Source: CBDCWT01 sp965223305 (GTDB lineage Bacteria; Planctomycetota; Planctomycetia; Pirellulales; Pirellulaceae). Taken from it: 64,000 nt of DNA. Under the pieces are notes generated by a model. It was not told where the DNA came from and did not search any database. It saw nothing but the letters and a program-made list of their open reading frames with translations. The translations under genes and the position numbers were made by a program. The stretch lies in NCBI GenBank assembly GCA_965223305.1, contig CBDCWT010000046.1:137376-201375 (forward strand). Direction: 5' to 3'. The first letter of the stretch is position 1. Each line of letters starts with the position of its first letter. Of this stretch, positions 52,681 to 61,903 are shown one piece after another.

Positions 52681-55542
52681 ATGTCATCCACGGCGCATTC
52701 TTCACAGATCGGGACTGAGCCTGTCCATTCGGGCGGCAGCATTGTGGTTCGCGGCGCGAGGGTTCACAACCTGAGCGACGTTAACTTGGACATTCCTCGC
52801 AATCAGATGATTGTCTTGACCGGACCGAGCGGTTCGGGCAAGAGTAGTTTGGCTTTCGACACGATCTATGCTGAAGGCCAGCGTCAGTTTATCGAGAGCC
52901 TCTCGGTTCAAGCACGCCAGCTGCTGAATCAGATGGAGCGTCCCGATGTCGATTTGATCGAAGGTCTGCAGCCGACGCTCTGTATCGACCAGCGTCCCGG
53001 GAACAAGAATCCCCGCAGCACCGTCGCCACGGTCACGGAGATCTATGACTATCTGCGTTTGCTGATGGCCCGGCTCGGCCAGCCGCACTGCCATCAATGC
53101 GGGGACCGGATTCGGCAGCAAACTTCTTCCCAGATCCAGCAACGACTGCTGGCGTTGCCCGAAGGCACGAAACTGATGTTGCTGGCTCCACTGGTCCGTG
53201 GCGAGCGCGGGCAACACAACGACACCCTATCCTACATCCGCAGAGCGGGGTTTGTGCGGGCTCGTATCAACGGCGAAGTGTACGACGTCGAGTGCCTGCC
53301 AGAGTTGGCGCCGCGTAAGGTCCACCACATCGACGCGGTGGTCGATCGGATCGTAGTGCGGTCCAGCATCTCGGCCCGCCTGGCTGACTCGATCCAGGTC
53401 GCGCTACGGCACGGCGATGGGCTGATGGTCGCCTGCTACTTGGTTCCTGAAGACGAGCTCGCAACCAACGGGAGCGGCGCTCGAGAGTGGCAAGACGAGT
53501 CGTTTAGTACGGTCTATGCGTGTCCCAGCTGCGGTGTCAGCTACGAGGAGCTGGAACCTCGCATGTTCAGCTTCAACAGTCCCTACGGTGCCTGCCCGCA
53601 ATGCGACGGACTCGGCGTACGAGAGCAGTTTGATCCGGATTTGGTGATCCCTGAGAGGGAGCTGTCGCTGGACGACGGATTGCTTGCCCCCTGGAGGGGA
53701 TGTACGCCAGCTGCGCAAAAGAAGCTGGATGCAGCGCTGGGGACCTTTCTAAAGAATCGAGCGGTCAGCGAGAATTCCCCCATGGCCGAGTGGCCAGCTA
53801 AGGCGGTCGAGAAGCTGCTGCACGGCGACTCGAAGTTCCTTGGTGTGCTGACACTGCTCGAGAAAGAGTTTGCCACCACGACTCGACGGACGCGATTGGA
53901 ACAGCTGTCGGCATTTCGAGGAGAGGTCTGCTGCCGCGCCTGCGCGGGTTCCCGGCTGCGTCCGGAGGCTTCCCACGTCCGTGTGGCTGGAAAGAGCATC
54001 CAGGAAATCACCGAGCTGTCGATCGCTCAGGCCGCCGCCTTCTTCGCCGAGCTGGAGTTTTCGGACCGCGATCGGGTGATTGCTGCTCCGCTGTTGGAGG
54101 AGATCGGCCGCCGGTTGGCGTTCTTGTTGAAGGTCGGTGTCGGTTACCTGACGCTTGCTCGTCCGGCGGACACCCTCAGCGGCGGCGAGCATCAGCGCGT
54201 GCGGCTGGCCACCAGCATCGGCTCGGGCCTGGTGGGCGTGTGCTATGTATTGGACGAGCCTTCTATTGGTCTCCATCAGCGGGACAACCAGCGGCTGATC
54301 GACGCCCTGCGGGATCTCCAGCGGGAGGGAAACACGGTAATCGTCGTTGAGCATGACGAAGCGATGATGAGGCAAGCTGACCGGCTAATCGACATCGGAC
54401 CAAGCGCGGGGCGCCAGGGAGGACAAGTGGTCGCCGAGGGTTCCCTGTCGAAGATTTGCGCGAGTCCGCGTTCGCTGACCGGGCAGTATCTCTCCGGTCA
54501 GGCGAAGATTGCAGTTCCGCAGAAACGTCGGCGAGCCGCCAAGTCGCGATCGCTCTTGCTCGAGGGCGCGACGCTGAACAATCTCAAGGGGGATCCGACT
54601 AATTTTCCACTAGGCTGCCTCGTCTGCGTGACTGGCGTTAGTGGTTCTGGCAAGAGTTCACTGGTGAACGAAACCCTAGCCCGGGCGCTGGTGCGGCGAA
54701 TGGGTGGCGTAGGCCCCAAGCCCGGTCCGTTCAAGAGCCTGCGGGGCGTCAGCCAGATTGACAAGGTCATCCAGATCGACCAGTCCCCGATCGGCCGCAG
54801 CCCTAGAAGCAATCCAGCGACGTATACGGGGGTCTTCGACGAGGTCCGAAAAGTCTTCTCTACGACGCGCGATGCTAAGCAGCGCGGGTTTCGAGTCAGC
54901 CGATTCAGCTTCAACGCCAAAGGCGGAAGGTGCGATGTCTGTCAGGGGCACGGTGTCAAGAAGATCGAAATGAACTTTCTACCCGACCTGTTTGTGACCT
55001 GTGATGAATGCGAAGGGGCCCGCTTCAACCGCCAGACGTTACAGGTGCGTTATCGGGAGAGGTCAATTGCGGACGTGTTGAATATGGCCGTCGAGGAAGC
55101 CGTCGTCTTCTTCGAAAACTTCGTCAACATTCATCGAACGCTCGTCTGTCTCCAGGACGTGGGCCTCGGGTATTTGCCTCTGGGCCAGCCGTCCACGACG
55201 TTGTCGGGTGGTGAAGCGCAGCGGATCAAGTTGGCCACTCAGTTGGCGCGGCTCGATACCGGCAAGACACTGTACCTGCTCGACGAGCCCACGTCGGGCT
55301 TGCACTTCGAAGATATTCGTCGACTGCTGAACGTGCTCAACCAGCTTGTCGACAGAAACAACTCGGTGATTGTGATCGAGCACAATCTCGATGTGGTGAA
55401 GAGCGCCGATTGGATTATTGACTTGGGTCCTGAGGGAGGGGATTTAGGCGGTCATGTTGTCGCCGCCGGAACTCCCGAACAACTGGCCGCGATGGACGAC
55501 AACGACACCGGTAGATATCTGCGGGAGTTGATGCACCGCTGA
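52681..55542 (+). CDS. uvrA: Excinuclease ABC subunit A (UvrA)
   Basis: A 953-aa UvrA, the damage-recognising ATPase of nucleotide excision repair that loads UvrB. I use the ATG at 52681; a start five codons earlier is possible. Two ABC ATPases: Walker A GPSGSGKSSLAFDTIYAEGQ and GVSGSGKSSLVNETL; signatures TLSGGEHQRVRLA and TLSGGEAQRIKLA. Zinc-module cysteines are in CHQCGDRI, CPSCGVSYEE, CPQCDGLG, CRACAGSRL, CDVCQGHG and CDECEG. The usual QKTTSHNPRSTVGT stretch reads QRPGNKNPRSTVAT, and NLKGDPTNFPLG replaces NLKNVDVxIPLG. It is thus slightly divergent, and could be a second UvrA paralogue. The TGA overlaps no neighbour; crcB converges. Confidence 0.94.
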   Translation: MSSTAHSSQIGTEPVHSGGSIVVRGARVHNLSDVNLDIPRNQMIVLTGPSGSGKSSLAFDTIYAEGQRQFIESLSVQARQLLNQMERPDVDLIEGLQPTLCIDQRPGNKNPRSTVATVTEIYDYLRLLMARLGQPHCHQCGDRIRQQTSSQIQQRLLALPEGTKLMLLAPLVRGERGQHNDTLSYIRRAGFVRARINGEVYDVECLPELAPRKVHHIDAVVDRIVVRSSISARLADSIQVALRHGDGLMVACYLVPEDELATNGSGAREWQDESFSTVYACPSCGVSYEELEPRMFSFNSPYGACPQCDGLGVREQFDPDLVIPERELSLDDGLLAPWRGCTPAAQKKLDAALGTFLKNRAVSENSPMAEWPAKAVEKLLHGDSKFLGVLTLLEKEFATTTRRTRLEQLSAFRGEVCCRACAGSRLRPEASHVRVAGKSIQEITELSIAQAAAFFAELEFSDRDRVIAAPLLEEIGRRLAFLLKVGVGYLTLARPADTLSGGEHQRVRLATSIGSGLVGVCYVLDEPSIGLHQRDNQRLIDALRDLQREGNTVIVVEHDEAMMRQADRLIDIGPSAGRQGGQVVAEGSLSKICASPRSLTGQYLSGQAKIAVPQKRRRAAKSRSLLLEGATLNNLKGDPTNFPLGCLVCVTGVSGSGKSSLVNETLARALVRRMGGVGPKPGPFKSLRGVSQIDKVIQIDQSPIGRSPRSNPATYTGVFDEVRKVFSTTRDAKQRGFRVSRFSFNAKGGRCDVCQGHGVKKIEMNFLPDLFVTCDECEGARFNRQTLQVRYRERSIADVLNMAVEEAVVFFENFVNIHRTLVCLQDVGLGYLPLGQPSTTLSGGEAQRIKLATQLARLDTGKTLYLLDEPTSGLHFEDIRRLLNVLNQLVDRNNSVIVIEHNLDVVKSADWIIDLGPEGGDLGGHVVAAGTPEQLAAMDDNDTGRYLRELMHR

Positions 55543-55548
55543 CGTGGG

Positions 55549-55938
55549 TCAGCCGACGACGAGCTTAGTCACGGCGATCCCGGCCCACACGGCGGCCAGG
55601 CCCAAGCTGATGCTGAGCACGATGTTCCCTGTGGCCGTCCCCCAGTGTCCCTCTTGGAGATGTGTCATTGTCTCGTAGCCGAACGTCGAGAAAGTGGTCA
55701 GACCTCCGAGAAAACCGGCCGCGAGCGCGGCACGCCACAATTCGGGAACGGCGTTGGAGGCGAGGCCAAGCTGAGCGAGTCCACCCATCAGGAAACACCC
55801 CAGCACGTTGACTGCCAAGGTTCCCAGGGGAAACCCGCGGCCGAGCAGGCGGTAGACGAACTCACTGAGCGCCAACCGGCCGATGGCACCGGCGGCCCCC
55901 AGCAGACCGACGAGGAGGACGAGTCGAAGGGGGGGCAT
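55549..55938 (-). CDS. crcB: Fluoride exporter CrcB/Fluc
   Basis: A 129-aa CrcB/Fluc small dual-topology fluoride channel. The start at 55938 (MPPLRLVLLVGLLGAAGAIG) gives the standard length; a long in-frame upstream extension is not CrcB-like. Four membrane helices are expected: LVLLVGLLGAAGAIGR, GTLAVNVLGCFLMGGLA, LWRAALAAGFLGGLTTFSTF and IVLSISLGLAAVWAGIAV. The signature GGLTTFSTFGYET (usually GGFTTFSTFS) and GTLAVNVLG are present, with the conserved Asn. No fluoride riboswitch could be confirmed upstream. It is convergent with uvrA, whose stop lies 6 bp away. Confidence 0.93.
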   Translation of the reverse strand: MPPLRLVLLVGLLGAAGAIGRLALSEFVYRLLGRGFPLGTLAVNVLGCFLMGGLAQLGLASNAVPELWRAALAAGFLGGLTTFSTFGYETMTHLQEGHWGTATGNIVLSISLGLAAVWAGIAVTKLVVG

Positions 55939-56210
55939 CAGGCTGCGAATGGGCGGAGACTTGGGGCAGTGGGAACGAAGGCGGAGTTGTTCACCGCCGA
56001 CCTTCATCGTAACAGGGCGTTGGCGAAAAGGGATGCAGCCTATCTGAATGCGGCCGTAGCGCTTGAGCAGAGGGGCAGAGGGGGGTGAGTTCGCGACGGA
56101 AAACGGTCTGCTGATGCCGACAGGCTGCAAGACCCGACTCGGCGGATGTCGGTGACGAACGCAGCTCGGCAAGCGCCACCGGCGGCAGGCTACACCGTTG
56201 AGGACTTTCT

Positions 56211-56310
56211 GTAGCCGAATTCGCCAGAATTTGGACGAATCGGCAGTTCACCAAACTCTGGCGAGTTCGGCTACGCTCTACGCTCTGGCGAGTTTGGCTA
56301 CGTTCTGGTG
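56211..56310. repeat. GTAGCCGAATTCGCCAGA hairpin with tandem half-units
   Basis: GTAGCCGAATTCGCCAGA (56211) and CTGGCGAGTTCGGCTAC (ending 56274) pair around the conserved GGACGAATCGGCAGT loop. Two further decayed half-units (CTCTGGCGAGTTTGGCTACG and TCTGGTGAGGTTTGGCTACG) follow in tandem. The 557-bp gap between crcB and ilvB holds this and the ilvB leader; no gene is seen. Confidence 0.8.
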
Positions 56311-56495
56311 AGGTTTGGCTACGATCGGATTGAGGGGGGACGTCGAGGAAACGGCCTTAACGGCGTTGGGCGCGTGGCGGCTGGTTATAAATCCTAGCGA
56401 TAGCGAAACTTGCGGCAAACCGATTCGGGTTGAATTGGGAGCAGTCATGGCATACAGTGAAAGATTCCACCCAGAGTCATTCGGAGTCGATTCGC

Positions 56496-58262
56496 GTGTC
56501 CACCACGAACCAAGCGTCCAACCAGCAGGTGATGAGCGGTGCCGACATCCTGGTTAAGGCACTCGTGGATCAAGGAGTCGAGATGCTGTTCGCCTATCCA
56601 GGCGGGGCGAGCATGCCACTCCACCAGGCGCTGACGCGCTATCACGATCGACTGCGCACGATCCTTCCCCGCCACGAGCAGGGAGGTGGATTCGCCGCTC
56701 AGGGATATGCCCGCACTACGGGAAAACCCGGTGTCTGTATGGCGACGAGCGGTCCGGGCGCTACGAACCTGGTGACCGCAATTGCGGACGCAAAGCTGGA
56801 CAGCATCCCGCTGATCGCGATCACCGGACAGGTTCCTCGGCCGGCCATCGGGTCGGACGCTTTTCAAGAGACGCCGATCGTGGAAGTTTGTCGGGGGATT
56901 ACCAAACACCATTACTTGGTCACTGACATCAACGACTTGCCTCGGATCGTCAAAGAGGCGTTCTACGTCGCGACGACCGGACGTCCCGGACCGGTGTTGA
57001 TCGACATGCCAAAAGACGTGCAACTGCAGCAATGCGTTCCCTCTTGGGACGCTCCGCTGGAATTGCCCGGCTACAACGTCAAGCCTCGGCGTGCCCGCGC
57101 CGAGCAGATCAAGCAAGTCGCTGCAGCGATCAAGCTAGCGAAACGGCCGTTGATCTACGCAGGTGGAGGCGTCTTGCTCGCGGGCGCGAGCCAAGAGCTG
57201 AGGAAGTTCATCAAGAAGACCGGCATTCCCACGACGATGACCGTGATGGGTTTGGGCGCTTTCCCCAATGCCGATCCGCTTTCGCTGGACATGCTGGGGA
57301 TGCACGGCAGTGTCTACGCGAATTGGGCGGTGCGGGACTGCGATCTTCTCTTGGCGCTCGGAGTACGATTTGACGATCGGGTGACCGGGAAAGTCTCCGA
57401 GTTCGCTAAACACGCGAAGATCGTACACATCGATATCGATCCATCCGAAATCAACAAGAACAAGGAGGCTCATATCCCGGTCGTCAGCGACGTCAAGTTC
57501 GCCCTGCAGGAGCTGAATCGGGTCGTCGAGAGCAAGGAAGAGATCGACCCGTGGAGGGAGCAGTGCCAGAAGTGGAAGAAGGAGAACCCATTCAAGTATG
57601 ATCGGCAGTTTGACGGTATCTTGCCTCAACACGCGATCGCCGAACTATCTCGCTTGACCCAGGATCGCCCGACGATCGTTACGGTTGGTGTCGGACAGCA
57701 CCAGATGTGGGCAGCGCAGTACTACCAACTGAGGGAGCCGCGGACATTTCTTTCCAGCTCGGGGCTGGGAACGATGGGATTTGGTCTGCCAGCTGCAATA
57801 GGTGCTCAAGCGGCCCATCCCGACAGTCTGGTGATCGACATCGACGGTGACGGCAGCTTGATGATGAATATCCAAGAGCTGGCGACCTGTGTTTGCGAGA
57901 AGCTTCCGGTTAAGGTCCTGTTGCTAAACAACCAGCACCTGGGCATGGTGGTCCAATGGGAAGACCGGTTCTTCAAGAGCAACCGCGCTCACACCTATCT
58001 GGGACCGATCGATCACGCGGAAGCGCACGGCAAGGGGGACGGCGGGTATGCCGCCGAGCGCTATCCAGATTTCGTCACGATCGCCAAGGGGTTCGGATGT
58101 GGTGCGGCGACTGTGAAGGATAAGGCCGAGTTGGTTGGTGCCATCGAAGAGATGATCGATCACGACGGACCCTACGTGCTGGACGTCGAGGTTCCCTACC
58201 AAGAACATGTCTTGCCGATGATTCCAGCCGGTCACACCGTCGACGACATGATAGTCGAATAG
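56496..58262 (+). CDS. ilvB: Acetolactate synthase large subunit
   Basis: A TPP enzyme making 2-acetolactate or 2-aceto-2-hydroxybutyrate in branched-chain amino-acid synthesis. It is 588 aa from the GTG at 56496 (VSTTNQASNQQVMSGADILV); 22 more in-frame codons to 56430 are possible. Catalytic Glu region: LRTILPRHEQGGGFAAQGYA. FAD-type middle domain: AGGGVLLAGASQEL, MTVMGLGAFPNADPLSLDML. TPP motif GDGSLMMNIQELATCVCEKL continues KVLLLNN. The length fits the family. The small regulatory subunit gene (ilvN/ilvH) does not follow; next comes a symporter. The enzyme therefore either works with an unlinked subunit or is used catabolically. Confidence 0.94.
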   Translation: MSTTNQASNQQVMSGADILVKALVDQGVEMLFAYPGGASMPLHQALTRYHDRLRTILPRHEQGGGFAAQGYARTTGKPGVCMATSGPGATNLVTAIADAKLDSIPLIAITGQVPRPAIGSDAFQETPIVEVCRGITKHHYLVTDINDLPRIVKEAFYVATTGRPGPVLIDMPKDVQLQQCVPSWDAPLELPGYNVKPRRARAEQIKQVAAAIKLAKRPLIYAGGGVLLAGASQELRKFIKKTGIPTTMTVMGLGAFPNADPLSLDMLGMHGSVYANWAVRDCDLLLALGVRFDDRVTGKVSEFAKHAKIVHIDIDPSEINKNKEAHIPVVSDVKFALQELNRVVESKEEIDPWREQCQKWKKENPFKYDRQFDGILPQHAIAELSRLTQDRPTIVTVGVGQHQMWAAQYYQLREPRTFLSSSGLGTMGFGLPAAIGAQAAHPDSLVIDIDGDGSLMMNIQELATCVCEKLPVKVLLLNNQHLGMVVQWEDRFFKSNRAHTYLGPIDHAEAHGKGDGGYAAERYPDFVTIAKGFGCGAATVKDKAELVGAIEEMIDHDGPYVLDVEVPYQEHVLPMIPAGHTVDDMIVE

Positions 58263-58385
58263 GAGTCCGTGAGGTGGCCGGAGGCGGTGGCTCCGTTGTG
58301 AAGTCCGCCGCAGCGAAGCGGTGTGGCAGGAAGATGCCGTTGCGTGGCGGCCGCTCCGCCACTGCCCTGCTCTCAACGGAAGCAG

Positions 58386-59846
58386 ATGCGCATGAGTCGA
58401 GTCGCGTTACATTGGCAGATTCTGGGTGGGATGATCCTCGGCGCTGCATTCGGTCTGGCGCTGAACTTCACCGCCAGCGATCGGCGGTCTGAGCTGGCGG
58501 AGGGCCAGCTGCCGGCGGGGCTCACCGCCGTTAGTTTTCACGACACATCCAACCTGATTGAAGTCGAGATTACGGACGCCGATGGGCAGACCCGGCGCCT
58601 CGTCGTGGATGGCACGAGCAAAGTTCCCGGCTCCGTTTCGACGCTCGACAAGCTTGCTGATAAGGACCCCGAGGCGCATCGCTTGTTCACGAAGTACGGT
58701 CGTTCTTGGTCGCGCTGGATGGGAGATGCGGCCTATAAACTTGGAGGACTGTTCCTCAGGATGCTGCGGATGGTGGCGGTACCGCTGATCGCGACCTCGT
58801 TGATCACCGGGGTGATGGGGTTGGGCCACGCCGAGCGACTCGGCAAGATGTTTGCCAGGACGTTGGCATACTACATGACGACCAGCATGCTCGCGATCAC
58901 GGTAGGTTTGCTGATGGTCAACCTGATCCAGCCAGGTTTGCGGGGCGACGTGAGCAGGGCGGCGGCCGAGCAAACGGATGTCGCCAAGACACTCGGCGAG
59001 GTCCTCTTCGAGCAACTGGAGACGATGATTCCGCCCAATCCCATCGGGGCGCTGGCAGACGGAAACTTCTTGTCGATCATCTGTTTCAGTCTGGCGTTTG
59101 CGATTTTCGCCTTGGTGGTGGGTGGCCAAACGGCCGAGCTGATCAGAGACTTTTTTGGGGCGGCCTTCGAAGTGATGATGGCGATGACGATGGCGATCAT
59201 CAAACTGGCACCGCTCGGCGTGCTGTTTCTGATGTTGTACGTCACAGCGACTCAGGGAATAGAGGTTTTCAAGTCACTCTTTTGGTACATGTTAACAGTC
59301 GTCTGTGCGCTCAGCATTCACGCTTTCATTGTGTTACCAATGATCGTCAAGTTCGTCGCCGGTCGAAATCCGTTGGAGTTCTTTAAGGCGATGAGTCCCG
59401 CGTTGTTGACAGCGTTCAGTTCTGCGTCCAGCAACGGGACGCTGCCTTTGACTCTGGCCAGCGTCGAGGAGCGGGCAGGAGTCAGCAACCGGGTGAGTTC
59501 GTTTGTATTGCCTCTCGGTGCGACCATCAACATGGATGGTACGGCGCTCTACGAAGCGGTCGCCGTGTTGTTTATCGCTCAACTCTACAATGGCTTCAAT
59601 CTGGAGTTGTCACAGCAGATCATCGTCGCCTTCACGGCTTTACTGGCGAGCATTGGGGCGGCTGGCATTCCCCACGCCGGCCTGGTCATGATGGTGATCA
59701 TCTTGCAGGCCGTTGGTTTACCTGTCGAGATGCAAGGCATCATCATCGCTGTGGATCGTGTGCTGGACATGTATCGCACGAGCGTGAACGTATGGAGCGA
59801 CTCCTGCGGCTGTGCGGTCATCGCCCGCCTGGAAGCCAGCCAGTAG
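58386..59846 (+). CDS. Dicarboxylate/amino acid:cation symporter (DAACS family)
   Basis: A 486-aa SLC1/DAACS transporter (GltP/DctA type) importing glutamate, aspartate or C4-dicarboxylates with Na+ or H+. The start at 58386 follows GGAAG; ATG 58392 is an alternative. Eight membrane helices and two re-entrant hairpins are expected. Signatures: SSASSNGTLPLTLASVEERA (HP1), FVLPLGATINMDGTALYEAV (TM7 with NMDGT), IGAAGIPHAGLVMMVIILQA (HP2) and VDRVLDMYRTSVNVWSDSCG (TM8). A soluble insert of about 60 residues after the first helix (ASDRRSELAEGQLPAG...) is longer than usual. It ends 57 bp before the convergent Na/Pi symporter gene. Confidence 0.95.
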   Translation: MRMSRVALHWQILGGMILGAAFGLALNFTASDRRSELAEGQLPAGLTAVSFHDTSNLIEVEITDADGQTRRLVVDGTSKVPGSVSTLDKLADKDPEAHRLFTKYGRSWSRWMGDAAYKLGGLFLRMLRMVAVPLIATSLITGVMGLGHAERLGKMFARTLAYYMTTSMLAITVGLLMVNLIQPGLRGDVSRAAAEQTDVAKTLGEVLFEQLETMIPPNPIGALADGNFLSIICFSLAFAIFALVVGGQTAELIRDFFGAAFEVMMAMTMAIIKLAPLGVLFLMLYVTATQGIEVFKSLFWYMLTVVCALSIHAFIVLPMIVKFVAGRNPLEFFKAMSPALLTAFSSASSNGTLPLTLASVEERAGVSNRVSSFVLPLGATINMDGTALYEAVAVLFIAQLYNGFNLELSQQIIVAFTALLASIGAAGIPHAGLVMMVIILQAVGLPVEMQGIIIAVDRVLDMYRTSVNVWSDSCGCAVIARLEASQ

Positions 59847-59902
59847 CGGACGACGGAGTGTGACAGAAAGATTGGGACCGAAAAATCGGGCCGACCATCG
59901 TC

Positions 59903-61585
59903 TCATTTTTCACCAGAAACCGCCTCCGCTATGTTACGAGCGTGATCGCGCACTCGTGCGTAGGCGTTGAGTGCCGCCAGGAACGCGACGCTGACCGGGG
60001 GAGGTATCAGGCCACCGGAAAGATCGTCGAGGTGGCCGCGGCGCAGCTGTTTGATCTGATCGCGGATCCGCTTCGAACTCGGCTCGCTCTTGGCGAGGAT
60101 GCTCCGGTTCTTTTTGACCAGCGCTTCATTGATCGTGCCTAGATAGTCGGCCACGTGACTGTTTAGCTCGCCCAGCTCTGTGCGCTGCTGTGGCGTGAAG
60201 CGGTGGCCGTCTCGGCGCAGCTTTCGGTCGAAGTTGTCCAAGTCAACGACGTAATCGCTGACCGACTCGTATTCGTCAGCTATCCGCAGCTGTCTGCGCG
60301 CCTCGTCGGCGACGGCGTGCGGTATGTTGCCAGCCAGTAAGTTTGTGACGAACTCGGCAACCTCGTCCTGCATCGAATCTAACACCCGCTCGCGGTGCCG
60401 CAAACGGTCGGCCAGTGCCTTGTCGGGCTGTTCCTGCCGCCGCAGCTGATCGAGCCAGGTCAACATCTTGGCGCAGCCAATGCTCATTTTCTCGATCTCC
60501 CTGCGAGACTGTTCAATCGCCAGCAAGGGTGTTTCCAGAATTCGGATGTCAAGATCGGTCAGACGAGGTTTTTCCTTGAAGTCTTTGGAAGGGGCAATCC
60601 GGTTTAGCAAGCGGACAAAGAAGGGCAGAAACGGCAGAAATACGAGAGTATTCGCAATGTTGAAGATGCTGTGCGTAGCGGCGAGAGCGGGCGTGGTGTT
60701 GGGAAAAGTCTCCTTTCCGTCCTGCATCACCGGCTCGGCGACATCGACACCGATCAGCCACTGTATTAGCACGATGTACCAGGCAAAGATCAGCGTGATC
60801 CAGAACACTCCAGCCAGGTTGAAAATGACATGGAAATAAGCGGCTCGGCGCGCATTCGTTGTTGCTCCCAGCGACGCCAAGATGGCAGTAATCGTCGTGC
60901 CGATGTTTTCGCCGAGCACCAACGCCGCCGCGGTCTGGTAACTGATGATTCCCTGAAAGGCCAGCGATATTGTGATACCCAGCGTGGCCGACGAGGACTG
61001 GACGAGGACCGTGAGCACGCAGCCCAACATCGCGCACTGCAGGACCCCCATGTAGTTGTCGGCGTGGAAACGGTGAAACCAAGCCTCGAAGTCGGGTGAC
61101 TCCTTGATCATCGCGCAGGCGGTCTTCATCAGCTCCAGGCCAAAGAAGACCATGCCCACTCCCATGATGACCATCGCCCAATAGCGCCAACGGTCTCCCT
61201 TGGAAAAGAGATAGACAAAGGCAGCCGCACCCAGCATGGGGAGGCCGTACTTGCCAATCTGTAGGACGAGAATCCAACCAGTGATCGTCGTTCCGATGTT
61301 CGCGCCCATGATCACGCCGATCGCCTGGGCTAACCCCATCAGGCCGCTATTCACAAAACCGACCACCATCACCGTCGTGATGGAACTGGACTGTACCACG
61401 CAGGTGACAACGATGCCGACGCAAGTTGCCAGCAGGCGGTTGTTGGTGACCGCGCTGATCATCCGGCGCAGGCTCGCACCAGCCACCGCTTGCATCCCCT
61501 CGGACATGTTCTTCATGCCGAGCAAAAACAGGCCCAAGCCGCCCACCAGCTCAAAAGCCAACCCAACGAGTGCAGTAGTGTCCAA
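59903..61585 (-). CDS. Na+/phosphate symporter with C-terminal PhoU-like domain
   Basis: A member of the NptA/PNaS family (PF02690). About 560 aa if started at the TTG at 61585; the true start may be slightly further in. An open frame extends to 61873, but that part is read out of a repeat and would precede the Pho-box-like site, so it is excluded. Two inverted-topology repeats each carry the QSSS motif: VVQSSSITTVMVVGFVNSGL and LVQSSSATLGITISLAFQGI, followed by GANIGTTITGW and GENIGTTITAIL. From about residue 360 the protein is helical and PhoU-like (RRQEQPDKALADRLRHRERV, SVSDYVVDLDNFDRKL). It imports phosphate; regulation by phosphate is suggested by the upstream site. Confidence 0.92.
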   Translation of the reverse strand: MDTTALVGLAFELVGGLGLFLLGMKNMSEGMQAVAGASLRRMISAVTNNRLLATCVGIVVTCVVQSSSITTVMVVGFVNSGLMGLAQAIGVIMGANIGTTITGWILVLQIGKYGLPMLGAAAFVYLFSKGDRWRYWAMVIMGVGMVFFGLELMKTACAMIKESPDFEAWFHRFHADNYMGVLQCAMLGCVLTVLVQSSSATLGITISLAFQGIISYQTAAALVLGENIGTTITAILASLGATTNARRAAYFHVIFNLAGVFWITLIFAWYIVLIQWLIGVDVAEPVMQDGKETFPNTTPALAATHSIFNIANTLVFLPFLPFFVRLLNRIAPSKDFKEKPRLTDLDIRILETPLLAIEQSRREIEKMSIGCAKMLTWLDQLRRQEQPDKALADRLRHRERVLDSMQDEVAEFVTNLLAGNIPHAVADEARRQLRIADEYESVSDYVVDLDNFDRKLRRDGHRFTPQQRTELGELNSHVADYLGTINEALVKKNRSILAKSEPSSKRIRDQIKQLRRGHLDDLSGGLIPPPVSVAFLAALNAYARVRDHARNIAEAVSGEK

Positions 61586-61602
61586 AAGGGGCGACCAGCA
61601 TG

Positions 61603-61624
61603 AAAGTGTTAAGAAATTGTTAAG
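61603..61624 (-). promoter_or_regulatory. Pho-box-like direct repeat
   Basis: On the minus strand, CTTAACAA (61624-61617), TTT, CTTAACAC (61613-61606), TTT. That is 8-bp units every 11 bp, the arrangement recorded for PhoB/SphR-type Pho boxes. It is 18 bp upstream of the proposed start of a phosphate symporter, which makes phosphate-starvation control plausible. Seen by eye; no regulator gene is in the window. Confidence 0.55.
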
Positions 61625-61708
61625 AACAGTGATTGTACAGCTGGTACTCCTTTCTTCAACATGAGTTACGACGAGACCAGCGAACGGATGCCGTCTGGAG
61701 GCGGTACG

Positions 61709-61901
61709 CTTCACAAACCTGCGGACATCGACTTCACCCTCCCGCGCGCGGGAGGGTCGGACGCGATAGCGTCCGGGGAGGGCTGTCCGGGAGTGATCGT
61801 CCCTCGCGTACCCCCTCTCCGGCCCTTCGGGCCGACTCTCCCCAAAGGGGAGAGTGAAGAAGGACGAAATCACGCATTAACTTAAAAGCTGCACCCCCTC
61901 C
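61709..61901. repeat. Composite mosaic repeat, copy D (partial)
   Basis: The left limit is uncertain. Contains CCCTCCCGCGCGCGGGAGGG (61738-61757), a CTCTCCGGCCCTTCGGGCCG block and hairpin CTCTCCCCAAAGGGGAGAG, the GAAGAAGGACGAAATCACGC tail and the inverted end TTAAAAGCTGCACCCCCTCC. It lacks the GTAGCC and GTGGGC modules of copies A-C. It lies in the 548-bp divergent gap between the phosphate symporter and the DegT-family gene. Confidence 0.65.
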
Positions 61902-61903
61902 TT

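Noticed and set aside
55939..56110. Fluoride riboswitch upstream of crcB
   Set aside because: A GGCGG...CCGCC stem and a CTGATGCC near the start are present, but the conserved GATGG segment and pseudoknot bases of the fluoride aptamer are not.
61586..61873. N-terminal extension of the phosphate symporter
   Set aside because: The extension is translated repeat sequence (CTCTCCCC hairpins and GC-rich mosaic) and would put the Pho-box-like site inside the gene.
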